Of a stretch of DNA of 64,000 nt, positions 25,558 to 34,848 are shown piece after piece. Source of the stretch: SG8-4 sp964598225 (lineage in GTDB: Bacteria; Planctomycetota; Phycisphaerae; Sedimentisphaerales; Anaerobacaceae). The DNA is taken from contig CAZRBG010000032.1 in the NCBI GenBank assembly GCA_964598225.1, positions 1 through 64,000 on the forward strand, written 5' to 3'. Made by a program: the position numbers and the translations under genes. The notes beneath the pieces are model-generated. The model did no database searches and had not been told where the DNA came from. It was given only the letters and a program-made list of their open reading frames with translations. Numbering within the stretch: the first letter of the stretch is position 1; each line of letters starts with the position of its first letter.

Positions 25558-27612
25558 CTATTTCGACAGGCCGATCGGGCTGAACAGAACGTACAGAACA
25601 AGCGTTATGACAACCACCACAATACCGGCTACGAAAGCTCCTTTAGAAGATTTAAGGTCGAGTTTCGTTTTCTGCTCGAATTCGATCGGCTGAGCCATAG
25701 GCTTGAGCATTGTTATAACCGTCATTACAGCAAGATTGATTCCGAAGCAGATCGCCATTCTGTTGAGGAATTGAATTTCCTCTATGATATTGTATTGCCC
25801 GAGCAGATACATTCCGCCGTAGCAGACAATATTTGTAACCAGACCCGCAACGCCCGCCAGCGGCGGGGCCTTCTTAACGATCAGGCCGAATGCGAAGACA
25901 GCAAGGATGCCCGGCGAAAGCAGCCCCTGAACTTCCTGGATAATGGTGAAGATGCTGTTACTGATCTTCGGATCGCCAAGTTTCGGCGCCAGCCATACGG
26001 CAATAATTGAGAATATTACTACGCATATCCGGCCGAGCAGGACCATAGTCTTTTGCTCCGCCTGGGGTCGGATATATTTTCTGAAAATATCCATCGTGAA
26101 GATGGTTGAAGCGGCGTTGAGCATCGCCGCCAGCGAGCTTACTATCGCTCCCAGTAATGCCGCGAGAACAAAGCCCACCAACCCAATATTCTGAGGCAGA
26201 ACGCCGCTGAGCAACTGGCCTAATGCGGTGTCGTACTTGTAAGCGATAAACTTTTCGCTGGTGACCGGAACACCCGCGGCACCTGCGGCTTGCCTTACCG
26301 AGTCATTGTATGCCGCCAACTCATCCGCCAGCGAGGGGAACGCGGACTGCCACGATTTATCGTCCGACTCGAATACCGTATATTCTTTCAGTGCCAGCGC
26401 ATCATATTTTTCCTGCGTTATGGGCAGTACGTACGGATTGGTAATTTTAACCGCTTTTTGTGTGGCATCATCCGGATATATGGCTATCAGAAATTTTCCC
26501 CGCGGCCAGCTCTGGACCGCTTCCGCATCCGGCGCCTCCCTTATCTCGACTATTTGAGTATCCGGATTGGCCATCCTGTATTTGGCGAGCACCGGAGCGT
26601 TGTCAACTACGGTTTGTTCCCTCATATCTTTCGAAAAAAGGTTGAAGGCTATGATCCCGGGAATCACCACGACGAAGGGAATCAGGAGCTTCATGAAAGC
26701 CGAGAAAACGATACCTTTCTGCCCTTCGGACAGTGATGAAGAAGCCAGCGTGCGCTGGGTGATATATTGATTCAGGCCCCAGTAATAAAAGTTGGGTATC
26801 CACAAGCCGAGTATGAGCGCTGTCCACGGCAAAACTTTATCGTTACTGGGCAGGAACATATTCATCCTGACCCTGTTAAGTTCCCAGAACCGGTCTATCG
26901 CGCCGGTATCCTGAGCGAAGGATTTAACACCCACAGCGCCGGTGCTAACGTCCTCTATAAATGCCAGATCACCCGGGGCGGAACCGAGGGCTTTGAAGGC
27001 ATAAACCATTACAATCGCGCCGCCGAGAATTAGTGCGCTTCCCTGGATGAGGTCCGCCCATGCGCAAGCTTTTAGTCCGCCTGCGGTCACGTATATCATT
27101 GCGATAATACCTATGATAAGAGCCGCCGTCGCGATCGGCACGTCCCTGGCCGGTTCCATCTTTGCGGCCATCGTGCTTATAGTCAGCGCTCCGGAATATG
27201 TCACCGAGCCCAGAAGCACCATGTACAAAAATATCGTGCCTATGGCCATAATGGCGCGAGCTATTGAATTATAGCGTACTTCCAGGAATTCCGGCATCGT
27301 ATAGATCCCGGCTCGGAGGAAGTAGGGCAAAAAGAAAAAGCCGACCACAACCAGTGTCACTGCCGCCATCCATTCGTAGCTGGCTATGGCCAGACCGACG
27401 TGGCTGGCGGCGTTGCCGCTCATGCCGACTAACTGCTCGGATGAAATATTAGCCGCGATCAGCGAGAAACCTATCAGCCACCACTTCAGCCCGCGACCGG
27501 CGAGGAAGTAGTCTTCGCTGGTCTTCTCGTGGCGGCTTTTCCACAGCCCGATGCTGATAACCGCGATGATGAAGCCGAAAAAGACGGCAATATCCAGAAA
27601 ACCGAATTCCAT
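25558..27612 (-). CDS. Sodium/solute symporter (SSS/SGLT family), probable sugar transporter
   Basis: 684 residues with about 14 predicted transmembrane helices (LeuT fold). Family signatures include WLIGFSLIAANISSEQLVGM and YYWGLNQYITQRTLA, and TAGGLKACAWADLIQG. A roughly 120-residue soluble insert (ADNAPVLAKYRMANPDTQIV region) sits between helices, as in many SGLT-like members. AGGAAAGG precedes the start. It heads an operon with the GHMP kinase, so a monosaccharide substrate, possibly galactose, is likely. Confidence 0.92.
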   Translation of the reverse strand: MEFGFLDIAVFFGFIIAVISIGLWKSRHEKTSEDYFLAGRGLKWWLIGFSLIAANISSEQLVGMSGNAASHVGLAIASYEWMAAVTLVVVGFFFLPYFLRAGIYTMPEFLEVRYNSIARAIMAIGTIFLYMVLLGSVTYSGALTISTMAAKMEPARDVPIATAALIIGIIAMIYVTAGGLKACAWADLIQGSALILGGAIVMVYAFKALGSAPGDLAFIEDVSTGAVGVKSFAQDTGAIDRFWELNRVRMNMFLPSNDKVLPWTALILGLWIPNFYYWGLNQYITQRTLASSSLSEGQKGIVFSAFMKLLIPFVVVIPGIIAFNLFSKDMREQTVVDNAPVLAKYRMANPDTQIVEIREAPDAEAVQSWPRGKFLIAIYPDDATQKAVKITNPYVLPITQEKYDALALKEYTVFESDDKSWQSAFPSLADELAAYNDSVRQAAGAAGVPVTSEKFIAYKYDTALGQLLSGVLPQNIGLVGFVLAALLGAIVSSLAAMLNAASTIFTMDIFRKYIRPQAEQKTMVLLGRICVVIFSIIAVWLAPKLGDPKISNSIFTIIQEVQGLLSPGILAVFAFGLIVKKAPPLAGVAGLVTNIVCYGGMYLLGQYNIIEEIQFLNRMAICFGINLAVMTVITMLKPMAQPIEFEQKTKLDLKSSKGAFVAGIVVVVITLVLYVLFSPIGLSK

Positions 27613-27671
27613 ATTAGATCCTTTCCTCTTATTTCTCTTTGTGCCAACTGCAACATTGTTACCTTCTTATC

Positions 27672-27714
27672 GCGTATGTTACGCACAAATACTTGAAAAA
27701 TCATCCATTTTCAA
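27672..27714. promoter_or_regulatory. Two inverted repeats between divergent symporter and sigma-factor genes
   Basis: GCGTA (27672-27676), TGT, TACGC (27680-27684), and TTGAAAA (27693-27699) with TTTTCAA (27708-27714). The first resembles GTAACGCG inside the start of the sigma gene. The 111-bp divergent region must hold both promoters, and the dyads are candidate operators. Confidence 0.4.
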
Positions 27715-27723
27715 ATAAAAATA

Positions 27724-28287
27724 ATGTTCATGAGTGACGTAACGCGCATTCTCACCGCCATTGAAGAAGGCGACGCCAAAGCCGCCGATGAGTTGTTGCC
27801 TTTAGTTTATGAAGAGTTGCGGCGTCTGGCGGCCCATAAAATGTCTCAGGAACCGCCCGGCCAGACACTCCAGGCGACCGCCCTGGTTCACGAGGCCTAC
27901 CTCCGGCTGATAGGTCCGCAAGAACAGCACTGGAGCGGCCGGACGCATTTCTTCGCCGCGGCGGCCGAAGCCATGCGCCGTATCCTCATCGATAACGCCC
28001 GACGTAAGAGAAGGCTTAAACGCGGCGGCGACCAGAAAAAGGTCGGTCTTACTGATGCCGAAATTGCGATTGAGGAACCGTCAGATGACCTTATCGCACT
28101 GGATGAGGCTCTTGCCAGGCTTGCAGAGATAGACAAGACAAAGGCGGACCTTGTCAAGCTCCGCTATTTCGCCGGACTGACACTCGAACAAGCCGCCGGT
28201 ATGCTCAATCTTCCCGAGAGAACCGCCAAGAGATACTGGGCTCACGCTCGAGCCTGGCTCTACAAGCAGGTTGCGCACGGCCAATAG
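27724..28287 (+). CDS. ECF-type RNA polymerase sigma factor
   Basis: 187 residues (or 185 from the second ATG at 27730; no clear Shine-Dalgarno distinguishes them). Region 2 runs from DELLPLVYEELRRLAAHKM to FFAAAAEAMRRILIDNARRK. Region 4 is a helix-turn-helix around LRYFAGLTLEQAAGMLNLPERTAKRYWAHARA. This is the PF07638-type ECF group that planctomycetes pair with large Ser/Thr kinases. The next gene is exactly such a kinase, so activation of the sigma factor through the kinase is a reasonable inference. Confidence 0.93.
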   Translation: MFMSDVTRILTAIEEGDAKAADELLPLVYEELRRLAAHKMSQEPPGQTLQATALVHEAYLRLIGPQEQHWSGRTHFFAAAAEAMRRILIDNARRKRRLKRGGDQKKVGLTDAEIAIEEPSDDLIALDEALARLAEIDKTKADLVKLRYFAGLTLEQAAGMLNLPERTAKRYWAHARAWLYKQVAHGQ

Positions 28288-28474
28288 TAATGCTCGTTCT
28301 CACGCATTTTTGAAAACTGCACTATCAAAGGGGCTGTATTTAACGGCAAACGGAGGATTTCTGAGAATTTTCATGTTTTTTGCAAGAATTATGGCCCGAA
28401 ATCGGTCCAAACAGCGCATTACTGGATGAGGCAAAGAATAAGACCTCTTATGTGGCAATTAGGGAACTAAAGTT

Positions 28475-31400
28475 ATGTCTACAGAGAATTTCAAAAAGGC
28501 CGGAGAAATCTTCCAAAACGCGATTGAGATAGATGACCCGGCAAAGAGAGAAGATTACCTGAACAACGCCTGTGAAGGAGACAAAAACCTGCGGGCAGAG
28601 GTGGCGGGCTTGCTTGAGGCCCACGAGAAGTCAGGGGACTTTCTCGAAGTATCCGCTGTGGCTCCGATTTCTGCTCCAATCGAAGGCCCCGGCACAAAAA
28701 TCGGTCGTTATGAATTGATTGAATTGCTCGGTGAGGGTGGTATGGGGTTGGTCTATCTGGCCCAGCAGCAGGAGCCTGTCAGGCGCAAGGTCGCGCTCAA
28801 AATCGTCAAGCTCGGCATGGATACCATGCAGGTCGTTGCCCGTTTTGAAGCCGAACGCCAGACTTTAGCACTACTGGAGCATCCAAATATCGCGCGTGTC
28901 TTCGATGCCGGAACAACCGAAACCGGACGGCCATACTTTGTGATGGAATACGTAGAGGGTTTATCTATAACAAAGTACTGTGATGAGCAAAAACTCACAG
29001 TTGAGCAGAGACTGAACCTTTTCCGCCAGGCCTGCGAAGCGGTTCATCACGCCCATCAGAAGGGAATCATCCACCGGGATATCAAGCCATCGAATATCTT
29101 GGTATCCATTCAGGACGGTAAACCAGTGCCAAAAATCATCGATTTCGGCATAGCTAAAGCTATCGCTCAGCCTTTGACTGGCGAGACATCCTATACCGAG
29201 CACGGCCAGCTACTTGGCACACCCGAATATATGAGCCCTGAACAGGCCGGGATGGATTACCAGCAAGTCGATACCCGCTCTGATATTTATTCGCTCGGAG
29301 TAGTGCTCTACGAACTACTGGCCGGCGTAACGCCGTATGATGCAAAGAAGCTCCGTGAAGGAGGAATCGACCGCATTCAAGAGATAATATGTGAAGACGA
29401 GCCCGGAACACCGAGCGCCCGATTGACAGGCTTAGGTGATAAAGCCGGAAAAATAGCGGAAAGCCGCAGAACTCAGATTTTCACATTAACAAGACGTCTT
29501 CACAGAGAATTGGAGTGGATCCCAATGAAAGCGATGCGAAAAGACAGGACAAGAAGATATAGGTCGGCATCCGAACTTGCCGACGACATCCAGAATTACC
29601 TAAGCGGCTCTCCTCTGATTGCCGGGCCTGAATCTAATGTATACCGGGCCAGGAAGTTTGTACGCAAACACGCCGGATCTGTTGCCTCGGCTGCGCTGGT
29701 TGCCGTGGTAATTATCCTGGGCTTGATAATCAGCACTGTATTTTCCTTCAAGGCAGAGAAAGCCCGTGGTCAGGAGGCTGCTGCGCGTATAGAGGCCGAG
29801 CAGGCCCGAGATAAGGAGGCTGCTCTACGCGCAGAGGTTGAAAAAGCCCTGGGACGAGCAGAGAAAGCCGAAGCGATTGCTGAAGAACGATCTGAAGACT
29901 ACCGCCGAGCACTTTACGTAAATAGTATTCAACTGGCGCATGCAAAGCACCAACAAGGAGATACGAAGGCTGTCCGGACTTTGCTGGAAGCCTGCCCGGA
30001 TGACCTGCGCGGGTGGGAGTGGAACCACCTCGACTACATCGCCGATCAAGCGAGAATCGTCTTGAGGGAGGCGTCAAACGCGGTAATGAGCCCGGCGCTT
30101 AGCCCTGACGGAAAGCTTATCGCCTCCGGTGGTTGGGGCAAAAGCGTCAAGGTCTGGGATGAAGCAACTGGCTCGAAACGGATGGATCTGACCGGGCATG
30201 AAGGTGCGGTGTGGTGCGTGGCCTTCAGTCCGGATGGCAAACGGCTCGTGTCTGGCAGCGCCGACAAGACCATCAAAGTATGGGACGTGCAGAGCGGCCG
30301 AGAGTTGAAAACTCTCCACGGCCATAACAGAGCGGTCTCCTATGTGACATGTAGTCCGGATGGCAAGGGTATTGCTTCTTCTGAATATGGCCCCATCAAA
30401 ATATGGGATGTCGAAAAGGGTGTAGAAATTACAAACATGCAGTGCAAATCGACGTGGATAGGAAAGCTGGCGTTCAGCCCGGACGGCAAGCACATCGCTT
30501 CATACAACAAGGATGCAATAAGCGTTTGGGATACGACCAGCGGAGCTGAGTTGATAACCATTCCCTCAGCTCACAAACTTTGGGTGACGTGCGTGGCTTA
30601 TAGTCCCGATGGAAAGAGTATCGTCTCTTGTGGATGGGATTCAAACATCAAGGTGTGGGATGCTTCGACTGGCAAGCAGACAATGATATTGCGTTCGGGT
30701 AGCCAAAGGCTGAATTGCGTGGGCTACGATGCGAGCGGCAAGTATATAGTCGCCCCGAATCAGGGCAACAATATTAGCGTCTGGGATTCAGTCACCGGAG
30801 AGGTCGTTACGACGTTGGCAGGCCATGAGGCGTCAATCCTATCGGTATCATTTAGCCTTGACGGTAAAAAGATCTTATCAAGTAGCGAAGACAAGACGAT
30901 CCGAGTCTGGGACACGTTGTGGTCCAAGGAGCGCATGCTTATACACACAGACTCCTTCACACTTGGTCTGGCTTACAGTCCCGACGGCAGGAGACTTGCC
31001 ACCGGTGGCATGAAAGGCGGGGTCACGATCTGGGATGCCGCCGCCGGGATAGAACTCACAACGATTCCCGTCAATGCAAGCTGGATCTTTGACATGGTCT
31101 TTAGCCCCGACGGAAGTCAGCTCGCTTCAGGAGGCGCATCTGGAGCGGGAATGATCTGGGATGTTACAACAGGAGCGCAGTTAATGAGTTTCAGCGAGCC
31201 CCAAAGTTACGGCAAGGGTATTACAGCCATGGCATTCAGTCTGAATGGAAACAACATCGTTGCTGGTAATCAGGAGGGTATAGTCCGCCTTTACGATACA
31301 AAAACGGGCAAGGAGCTTATGAGACTCCCAGGCGGGAGGGGACAGACAGAGTCGCTGGCATACTTTCCTAATGGAAGTCGCATCCTCTCCGGTTTTTTAA

Positions 31401-32542
31401 AGGGTCCGGTTAAAGTCTGGGATGCCGGCACAGGGACGGAAGTACTGACTATCGGAGCAGAGGGGGACACCCTGTATGGCAGAGCAGAAATCAGTCACGA
31501 CGGGAGATATATTGTGGCCGGTACAATGAAAGGGAACATCATACTCTGGGATGCCCAAACGGGTAAGCAAGTGAGAACCTGGCTCGCTCATTCCGGCTTT
31601 GCCCAGCAAGTCTGTTTTAGCCCCGATGACAGGCGTCTTGCTTCCATGAGCCGGGCGGATAGCACGGTCAAGGTCTGGGAGACGGCTACCGGCAGGGAGC
31701 TTATGACCCTGGTGCCCCAGCAGGACGTATATGAGGTTGCCTTCAGCCCAGACGGAAGTACCATTGCGGCCCTTTCTGTCGAAGGGATTATTCTCTGGGA
31801 AACCGCAGAGCCTGCTGGCGGCGGATATGAGCAGCGTGAGATAGGTCAGATGGCGCGGAAACTGACAACTGAAATATATAAGAAACACGGCTCCTGGCGT
31901 GACGCGATAGACGAGCTTCGGGCGGATAGGACTTTGGATGAGCAGGTTCGAAAGCTGGCGTTGCGGATCGCTAATTCCCGTAAGTGGGAAGATGCGAGTA
32001 AGATCGTGGACGAACTGTATGAGAAACACGGCCTTTACCATGACGTTCTCGCAGAACTCCAAGCAGAAAAGGGTTTTGATGAGCCTGATAGGAAGCTGGC
32101 ACTGCAGATCGCCAATTGTTACCTGTGGTACGATGCACAAAAGCTTGGGCGGGAAGTGCTTAGGGTCGTCCGTAAACCGGACACACATATCGAAGCATAT
32201 CGCGAAGCACTGGCGAAGGCACAGCAGGCGAATAGCTGGGATTCGAACGATTCTCGCATCCTTGACATCCTGGGATATGCCCAGTACCGAACCGGCTTGT
32301 ACGAAGAGGCGCTGAGGACATTCAAGAGAGTTGAAGAACTCATGGCAAACGAGGGAAAAAAACAGTTGCACGAAACGGTGGGAATTAAGGCGATGACGCT
32401 GTATCAACTCGGTCGAATCGACGAAGCCAAATCGACTCTGGAGGAGCTGCGGACCTTGCTAAAGGAAGAGCGCTTTGCCAAGAACGAGACGCTGAAAGCC
32501 CTACTGGTGGAGGCGGAGACGCTGATTGCCGGCACGGAATAA
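28475..32542 (+). CDS. Membrane Ser/Thr protein kinase with WD40 propellers and a C-terminal TPR-like region
   Basis: 1355 residues. A short N-terminal region (FKKAGEIFQNAIEIDDPAKR) precedes a Hanks-type kinase at about 75-370: glycine loop LLGEGGMGLVYLA, Lys in VALKIVKLG, catalytic HRDIKPSNIL, DFGIAKA, GTPEYMSPEQ. A transmembrane helix (SAALVAVVIILGLIISTVF) lies near 400, then a charged coiled coil to 475. About fourteen WD40 repeats (SPDGKLIASGGWGKSVKVWD type) span roughly 510-1120, and helical TPR-like repeats follow to the end. The WD40 part should be extracytoplasmic and sense a ligand. It lies 187 bp after the ECF sigma gene, a standard planctomycete pairing. Confidence 0.95.
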   Translation: MSTENFKKAGEIFQNAIEIDDPAKREDYLNNACEGDKNLRAEVAGLLEAHEKSGDFLEVSAVAPISAPIEGPGTKIGRYELIELLGEGGMGLVYLAQQQEPVRRKVALKIVKLGMDTMQVVARFEAERQTLALLEHPNIARVFDAGTTETGRPYFVMEYVEGLSITKYCDEQKLTVEQRLNLFRQACEAVHHAHQKGIIHRDIKPSNILVSIQDGKPVPKIIDFGIAKAIAQPLTGETSYTEHGQLLGTPEYMSPEQAGMDYQQVDTRSDIYSLGVVLYELLAGVTPYDAKKLREGGIDRIQEIICEDEPGTPSARLTGLGDKAGKIAESRRTQIFTLTRRLHRELEWIPMKAMRKDRTRRYRSASELADDIQNYLSGSPLIAGPESNVYRARKFVRKHAGSVASAALVAVVIILGLIISTVFSFKAEKARGQEAAARIEAEQARDKEAALRAEVEKALGRAEKAEAIAEERSEDYRRALYVNSIQLAHAKHQQGDTKAVRTLLEACPDDLRGWEWNHLDYIADQARIVLREASNAVMSPALSPDGKLIASGGWGKSVKVWDEATGSKRMDLTGHEGAVWCVAFSPDGKRLVSGSADKTIKVWDVQSGRELKTLHGHNRAVSYVTCSPDGKGIASSEYGPIKIWDVEKGVEITNMQCKSTWIGKLAFSPDGKHIASYNKDAISVWDTTSGAELITIPSAHKLWVTCVAYSPDGKSIVSCGWDSNIKVWDASTGKQTMILRSGSQRLNCVGYDASGKYIVAPNQGNNISVWDSVTGEVVTTLAGHEASILSVSFSLDGKKILSSSEDKTIRVWDTLWSKERMLIHTDSFTLGLAYSPDGRRLATGGMKGGVTIWDAAAGIELTTIPVNASWIFDMVFSPDGSQLASGGASGAGMIWDVTTGAQLMSFSEPQSYGKGITAMAFSLNGNNIVAGNQEGIVRLYDTKTGKELMRLPGGRGQTESLAYFPNGSRILSGFLKGPVKVWDAGTGTEVLTIGAEGDTLYGRAEISHDGRYIVAGTMKGNIILWDAQTGKQVRTWLAHSGFAQQVCFSPDDRRLASMSRADSTVKVWETATGRELMTLVPQQDVYEVAFSPDGSTIAALSVEGIILWETAEPAGGGYEQREIGQMARKLTTEIYKKHGSWRDAIDELRADRTLDEQVRKLALRIANSRKWEDASKIVDELYEKHGLYHDVLAELQAEKGFDEPDRKLALQIANCYLWYDAQKLGREVLRVVRKPDTHIEAYREALAKAQQANSWDSNDSRILDILGYAQYRTGLYEEALRTFKRVEELMANEGKKQLHETVGIKAMTLYQLGRIDEAKSTLEELRTLLKEERFAKNETLKALLVEAETLIAGTE

Positions 32543-32554
32543 CCTGCTGGGAAA

Positions 32555-33166
32555 ATGCATAACAACAGCCCACACATATTCTTCGTTGACGACGAACCGA
32601 AAATTCACCAAGTTGTTACTGATACTCTTAAGCAACTCGGCGCTGGAATAACTTGTTTTTCCTGCGCATCAGATTGTCTCGAACAATTGGATTCACAAAA
32701 GTGCGATCTGCTCATCACCGATCTTAGAATGCCTGAGATGAACGGAATGGAATTGCTAAGACACACAAAATCTATGGCCCCCTGGCTGCCGATCTTAATA
32801 ATGAGCGGATATGGCGATATCCCGACAGCCGTCGAGGCCATCAAGGCCGGGGCAGTAGATTTCATCCAAAAACCACTGGACAAGAAAAGTTTTGCAAGGA
32901 AGGTCAAGTGTCTACTGCCAAAAAACGGCAATCACAAACACTTAGGCAGACCTTTGACACAGAGCGAGCAAAAGGTATTGAAACTCATCCTTAACGGCAA
33001 GAGCAACAGTGAGATAGGAAATTTATTAAATCGTTCGCAGAGAACCATTGAAGCCCATCGGAGCCACGTAATGCACAAACTTGGTGCCGGGAATATCGTA
33101 GGTCTCTTTAAACAGGCCGCGATGATGGGACTGGTTGATTCACAGGGAAATCCGAGCGCGAAATAG
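32555..33166 (+). CDS. FixJ-like response regulator (receiver plus LuxR-type HTH)
   Basis: 203 residues. Receiver with FVDDEPKIH acidic pair, phospho-Asp in DLLITDLRMPEMNG (about residue 53), Ser in LIMSGYGD and Lys in IQKPLDKK. A LuxR-type HTH follows (LTQSEQKVLKLILNGKSNSEIG). It starts 12 bp after the kinase gene stop and is probably cotranscribed with it. No cognate histidine kinase is next to it; input from a distant kinase, or from the Ser/Thr kinase, cannot be told from sequence. Confidence 0.93.
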   Translation: MHNNSPHIFFVDDEPKIHQVVTDTLKQLGAGITCFSCASDCLEQLDSQKCDLLITDLRMPEMNGMELLRHTKSMAPWLPILIMSGYGDIPTAVEAIKAGAVDFIQKPLDKKSFARKVKCLLPKNGNHKHLGRPLTQSEQKVLKLILNGKSNSEIGNLLNRSQRTIEAHRSHVMHKLGAGNIVGLFKQAAMMGLVDSQGNPSAK

Positions 33167-33182
33167 AAAACGTTTAACGGCA

Positions 33183-34040
33183 TTATATTCTCATGAAGGC
33201 ATCGGCTAATGCTCGGGCTATGTCGGTGGCTATCAGGCTGATCTGGCCCGTTCTTTCGGCGGCGATGTCTCCGGCTAAGCCGTGGATGTGGACGGCGAGG
33301 ACGGCGGCGTCGAAATCGCTGAGGCCCTGGCCGAGAAGGGCGGTTATTACTCCGGTCAGGACATCACCCGAGCCGGCGGTTGCCATGCCGGGATTGCCGG
33401 TTTCGTTAACGTAGACTTTTTCGCCGTCTGTAACTACCGTCCCGGCTCCTTTCAGGACCACAATGCTCCTGGTGTGTTGCGCCAGTTTCATGGCCTGCTG
33501 CTGCCGGTCCTGCGGCATTTGCTCTCTGAACAAACCCGACCACAGGCGTTTCATCTCGCCGGGGTGGGGCGTAAGAATCGGCCTTGCCTTGAGCGCTGCG
33601 GCCCAGTTTCCGAAGCCCGCGAGGTTGTTCAGGCCGTCGGCATCTATGACCAGTCTCAGTCCTTCCTGACCGAGCAGTGTTTCGAGAACAAGGCGAAGCT
33701 CGCTGCTGACACCGACGCCCGGACCGAACGCAATAGCGTCGTTCCGGCCGGCCGCATCGAGAATGTTGCTGATAGACCTGGAGGAAATCCGTCCGAGGCT
33801 GTCTTCCGGCAGGGCGATAGTTGTAAAGCAAGGCTCAATCGAAGCAACTATCGGCAAAATGCTTCTCGGCACGGCCACACGTACAAGGCCGGCGCCTGAA
33901 CGCAATGCAGCCCGACCCATAAGAGCGGCCGCTCCGCTCATGCCGACACTTCCGCCGATGATGCAGACCTTGCCGAAGTTGCCTTTGTGAGCGTCAACGG
34001 CCCTCGGCTTGAGTTTCGGTATTGTCTCAATGACCTGCAT
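33183..34040 (-). CDS. nnrD: ADP-dependent NAD(P)H-hydrate dehydratase
   Basis: 285 residues of the YjeF C-terminal / ribokinase-like fold. HKGNFGKVCIIGGSVGMSGA is the nucleotide-binding opening, TPHPGEMKRLW and AGSGDVLTGVITALLG are the family signatures. It repairs hydrated NADH/NADPH using ADP. No epimerase (YjeF N-terminal) domain is fused. It starts 2 nt after the larB stop (TAG-CG-ATG), so it is translationally linked to larB and tsaD. Confidence 0.93.
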   Translation of the reverse strand: MQVIETIPKLKPRAVDAHKGNFGKVCIIGGSVGMSGAAALMGRAALRSGAGLVRVAVPRSILPIVASIEPCFTTIALPEDSLGRISSRSISNILDAAGRNDAIAFGPGVGVSSELRLVLETLLGQEGLRLVIDADGLNNLAGFGNWAAALKARPILTPHPGEMKRLWSGLFREQMPQDRQQQAMKLAQHTRSIVVLKGAGTVVTDGEKVYVNETGNPGMATAGSGDVLTGVITALLGQGLSDFDAAVLAVHIHGLAGDIAAERTGQISLIATDIARALADAFMRI

Positions 34041-34042
34041 CG

Positions 34043-34813
34043 CTATACGCTCTTTGCTTCGATCTTCTTGTTTATCAGAGTGGCGGTTACGGCGGCGGAG
34101 AAGCCGTTATCGATGTTGACGGCGGTGACGCCTGAGGCGCAGCTATTAAGCATGGTCAGCAGTGCTGAGAGGCCCTCGAAGGCCGAGCCGTATCCGACGC
34201 TGGTCGGTACTGCTATTACCGGGCAACTTACCAGACCGCCCATGACGCTGGCCAAAGCGCCCTCCATGCCGGCCACGACGATCACGATGTTGGCGCTTTG
34301 GAGCTTCGGCACGTGTTTGAACAAGCGGTGCAGCCCCGCCACGCCGACGTCGCAGATCAATTCGGTGCGCTGGCCCATGATCTCGGCGGTAACCTGAGCC
34401 TCCATCGCTACGGGGATGTCCGCCGTTCCCGCCGTGACAATGGGCAGTACCGTTTTGGAAGGCGGCAACGCCTGCTGCTCCAGCACAATCGCTCTTGCCA
34501 GCTTTTCGTATCGGACTTTCGGGAACTTGTCCGTTGCCTTCAGGGCCTCGAAAACCTCCGGGGCCGCTCTGGTCGCCAGAACGTTGTTGCCTGTAGCCGC
34601 AAGGCTCTCGAATATGCTGATTATGTGTTCGGTGGCCTTGCCGGGGCAGTAGATGACCTCGGGGAAGCCGCGGCGAATCTGTCGGTGATGGTCGATGCAC
34701 GCAAAGCCAAGCTCCTCGAACGGCAGATGCCGAAGCCGCTCAACGGCATCGTCAATACCGATCTGTTTATCCTTGACCTGCTGTAATAATGCTTTTATTT
34801 GTTCCGCCTGAAT
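34043..34813 (-). CDS. larB: Nickel-pincer cofactor biosynthesis protein LarB, probable non-ATG start
   Basis: About 256 residues if started at the ATT at 34813, which has GAGGA 7 nt upstream; a CTG at 34852 that overlaps the tsaD stop (CTGA) would give 269. No ATG, GTG or TTG occurs at the family start position, and the first usual start (GTG 34486) would remove about 110 conserved residues. The N-terminal half reads AVERLRHLPFEELGFACIDH and GFPEVIYCPGKATEHI, the C-terminal half VAGMEGALASVMGGLV and AVPTSVGYGSAF, both typical of LarB. LarB carboxylates and hydrolyses nicotinic acid adenine dinucleotide to start synthesis of the lactate racemase cofactor. No larA, larC or larE is in the window. 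Confidence 0.85.
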   Translation of the reverse strand: MQAEQIKALLQQVKDKQIGIDDAVERLRHLPFEELGFACIDHHRQIRRGFPEVIYCPGKATEHIISIFESLAATGNNVLATRAAPEVFEALKATDKFPKVRYEKLARAIVLEQQALPPSKTVLPIVTAGTADIPVAMEAQVTAEIMGQRTELICDVGVAGLHRLFKHVPKLQSANIVIVVAGMEGALASVMGGLVSCPVIAVPTSVGYGSAFEGLSALLTMLNSCASGVTAVNIDNGFSAAVTATLINKKIEAKSV

Positions 34814-34848
34814 GGTTGTTTCCTCGTCGCTGGTTGTTCTCTTGTCGT

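Noticed and set aside
31397..32407. Minus-strand frame of 336 codons
   Set aside because: Antisense to the WD40/TPR part of the kinase gene; no recognisable domain.
34043..34486. A 147-codon larB starting at GTG
   Set aside because: Upstream codons continue the LarB family sequence without a stop, so this would be an artificial truncation.
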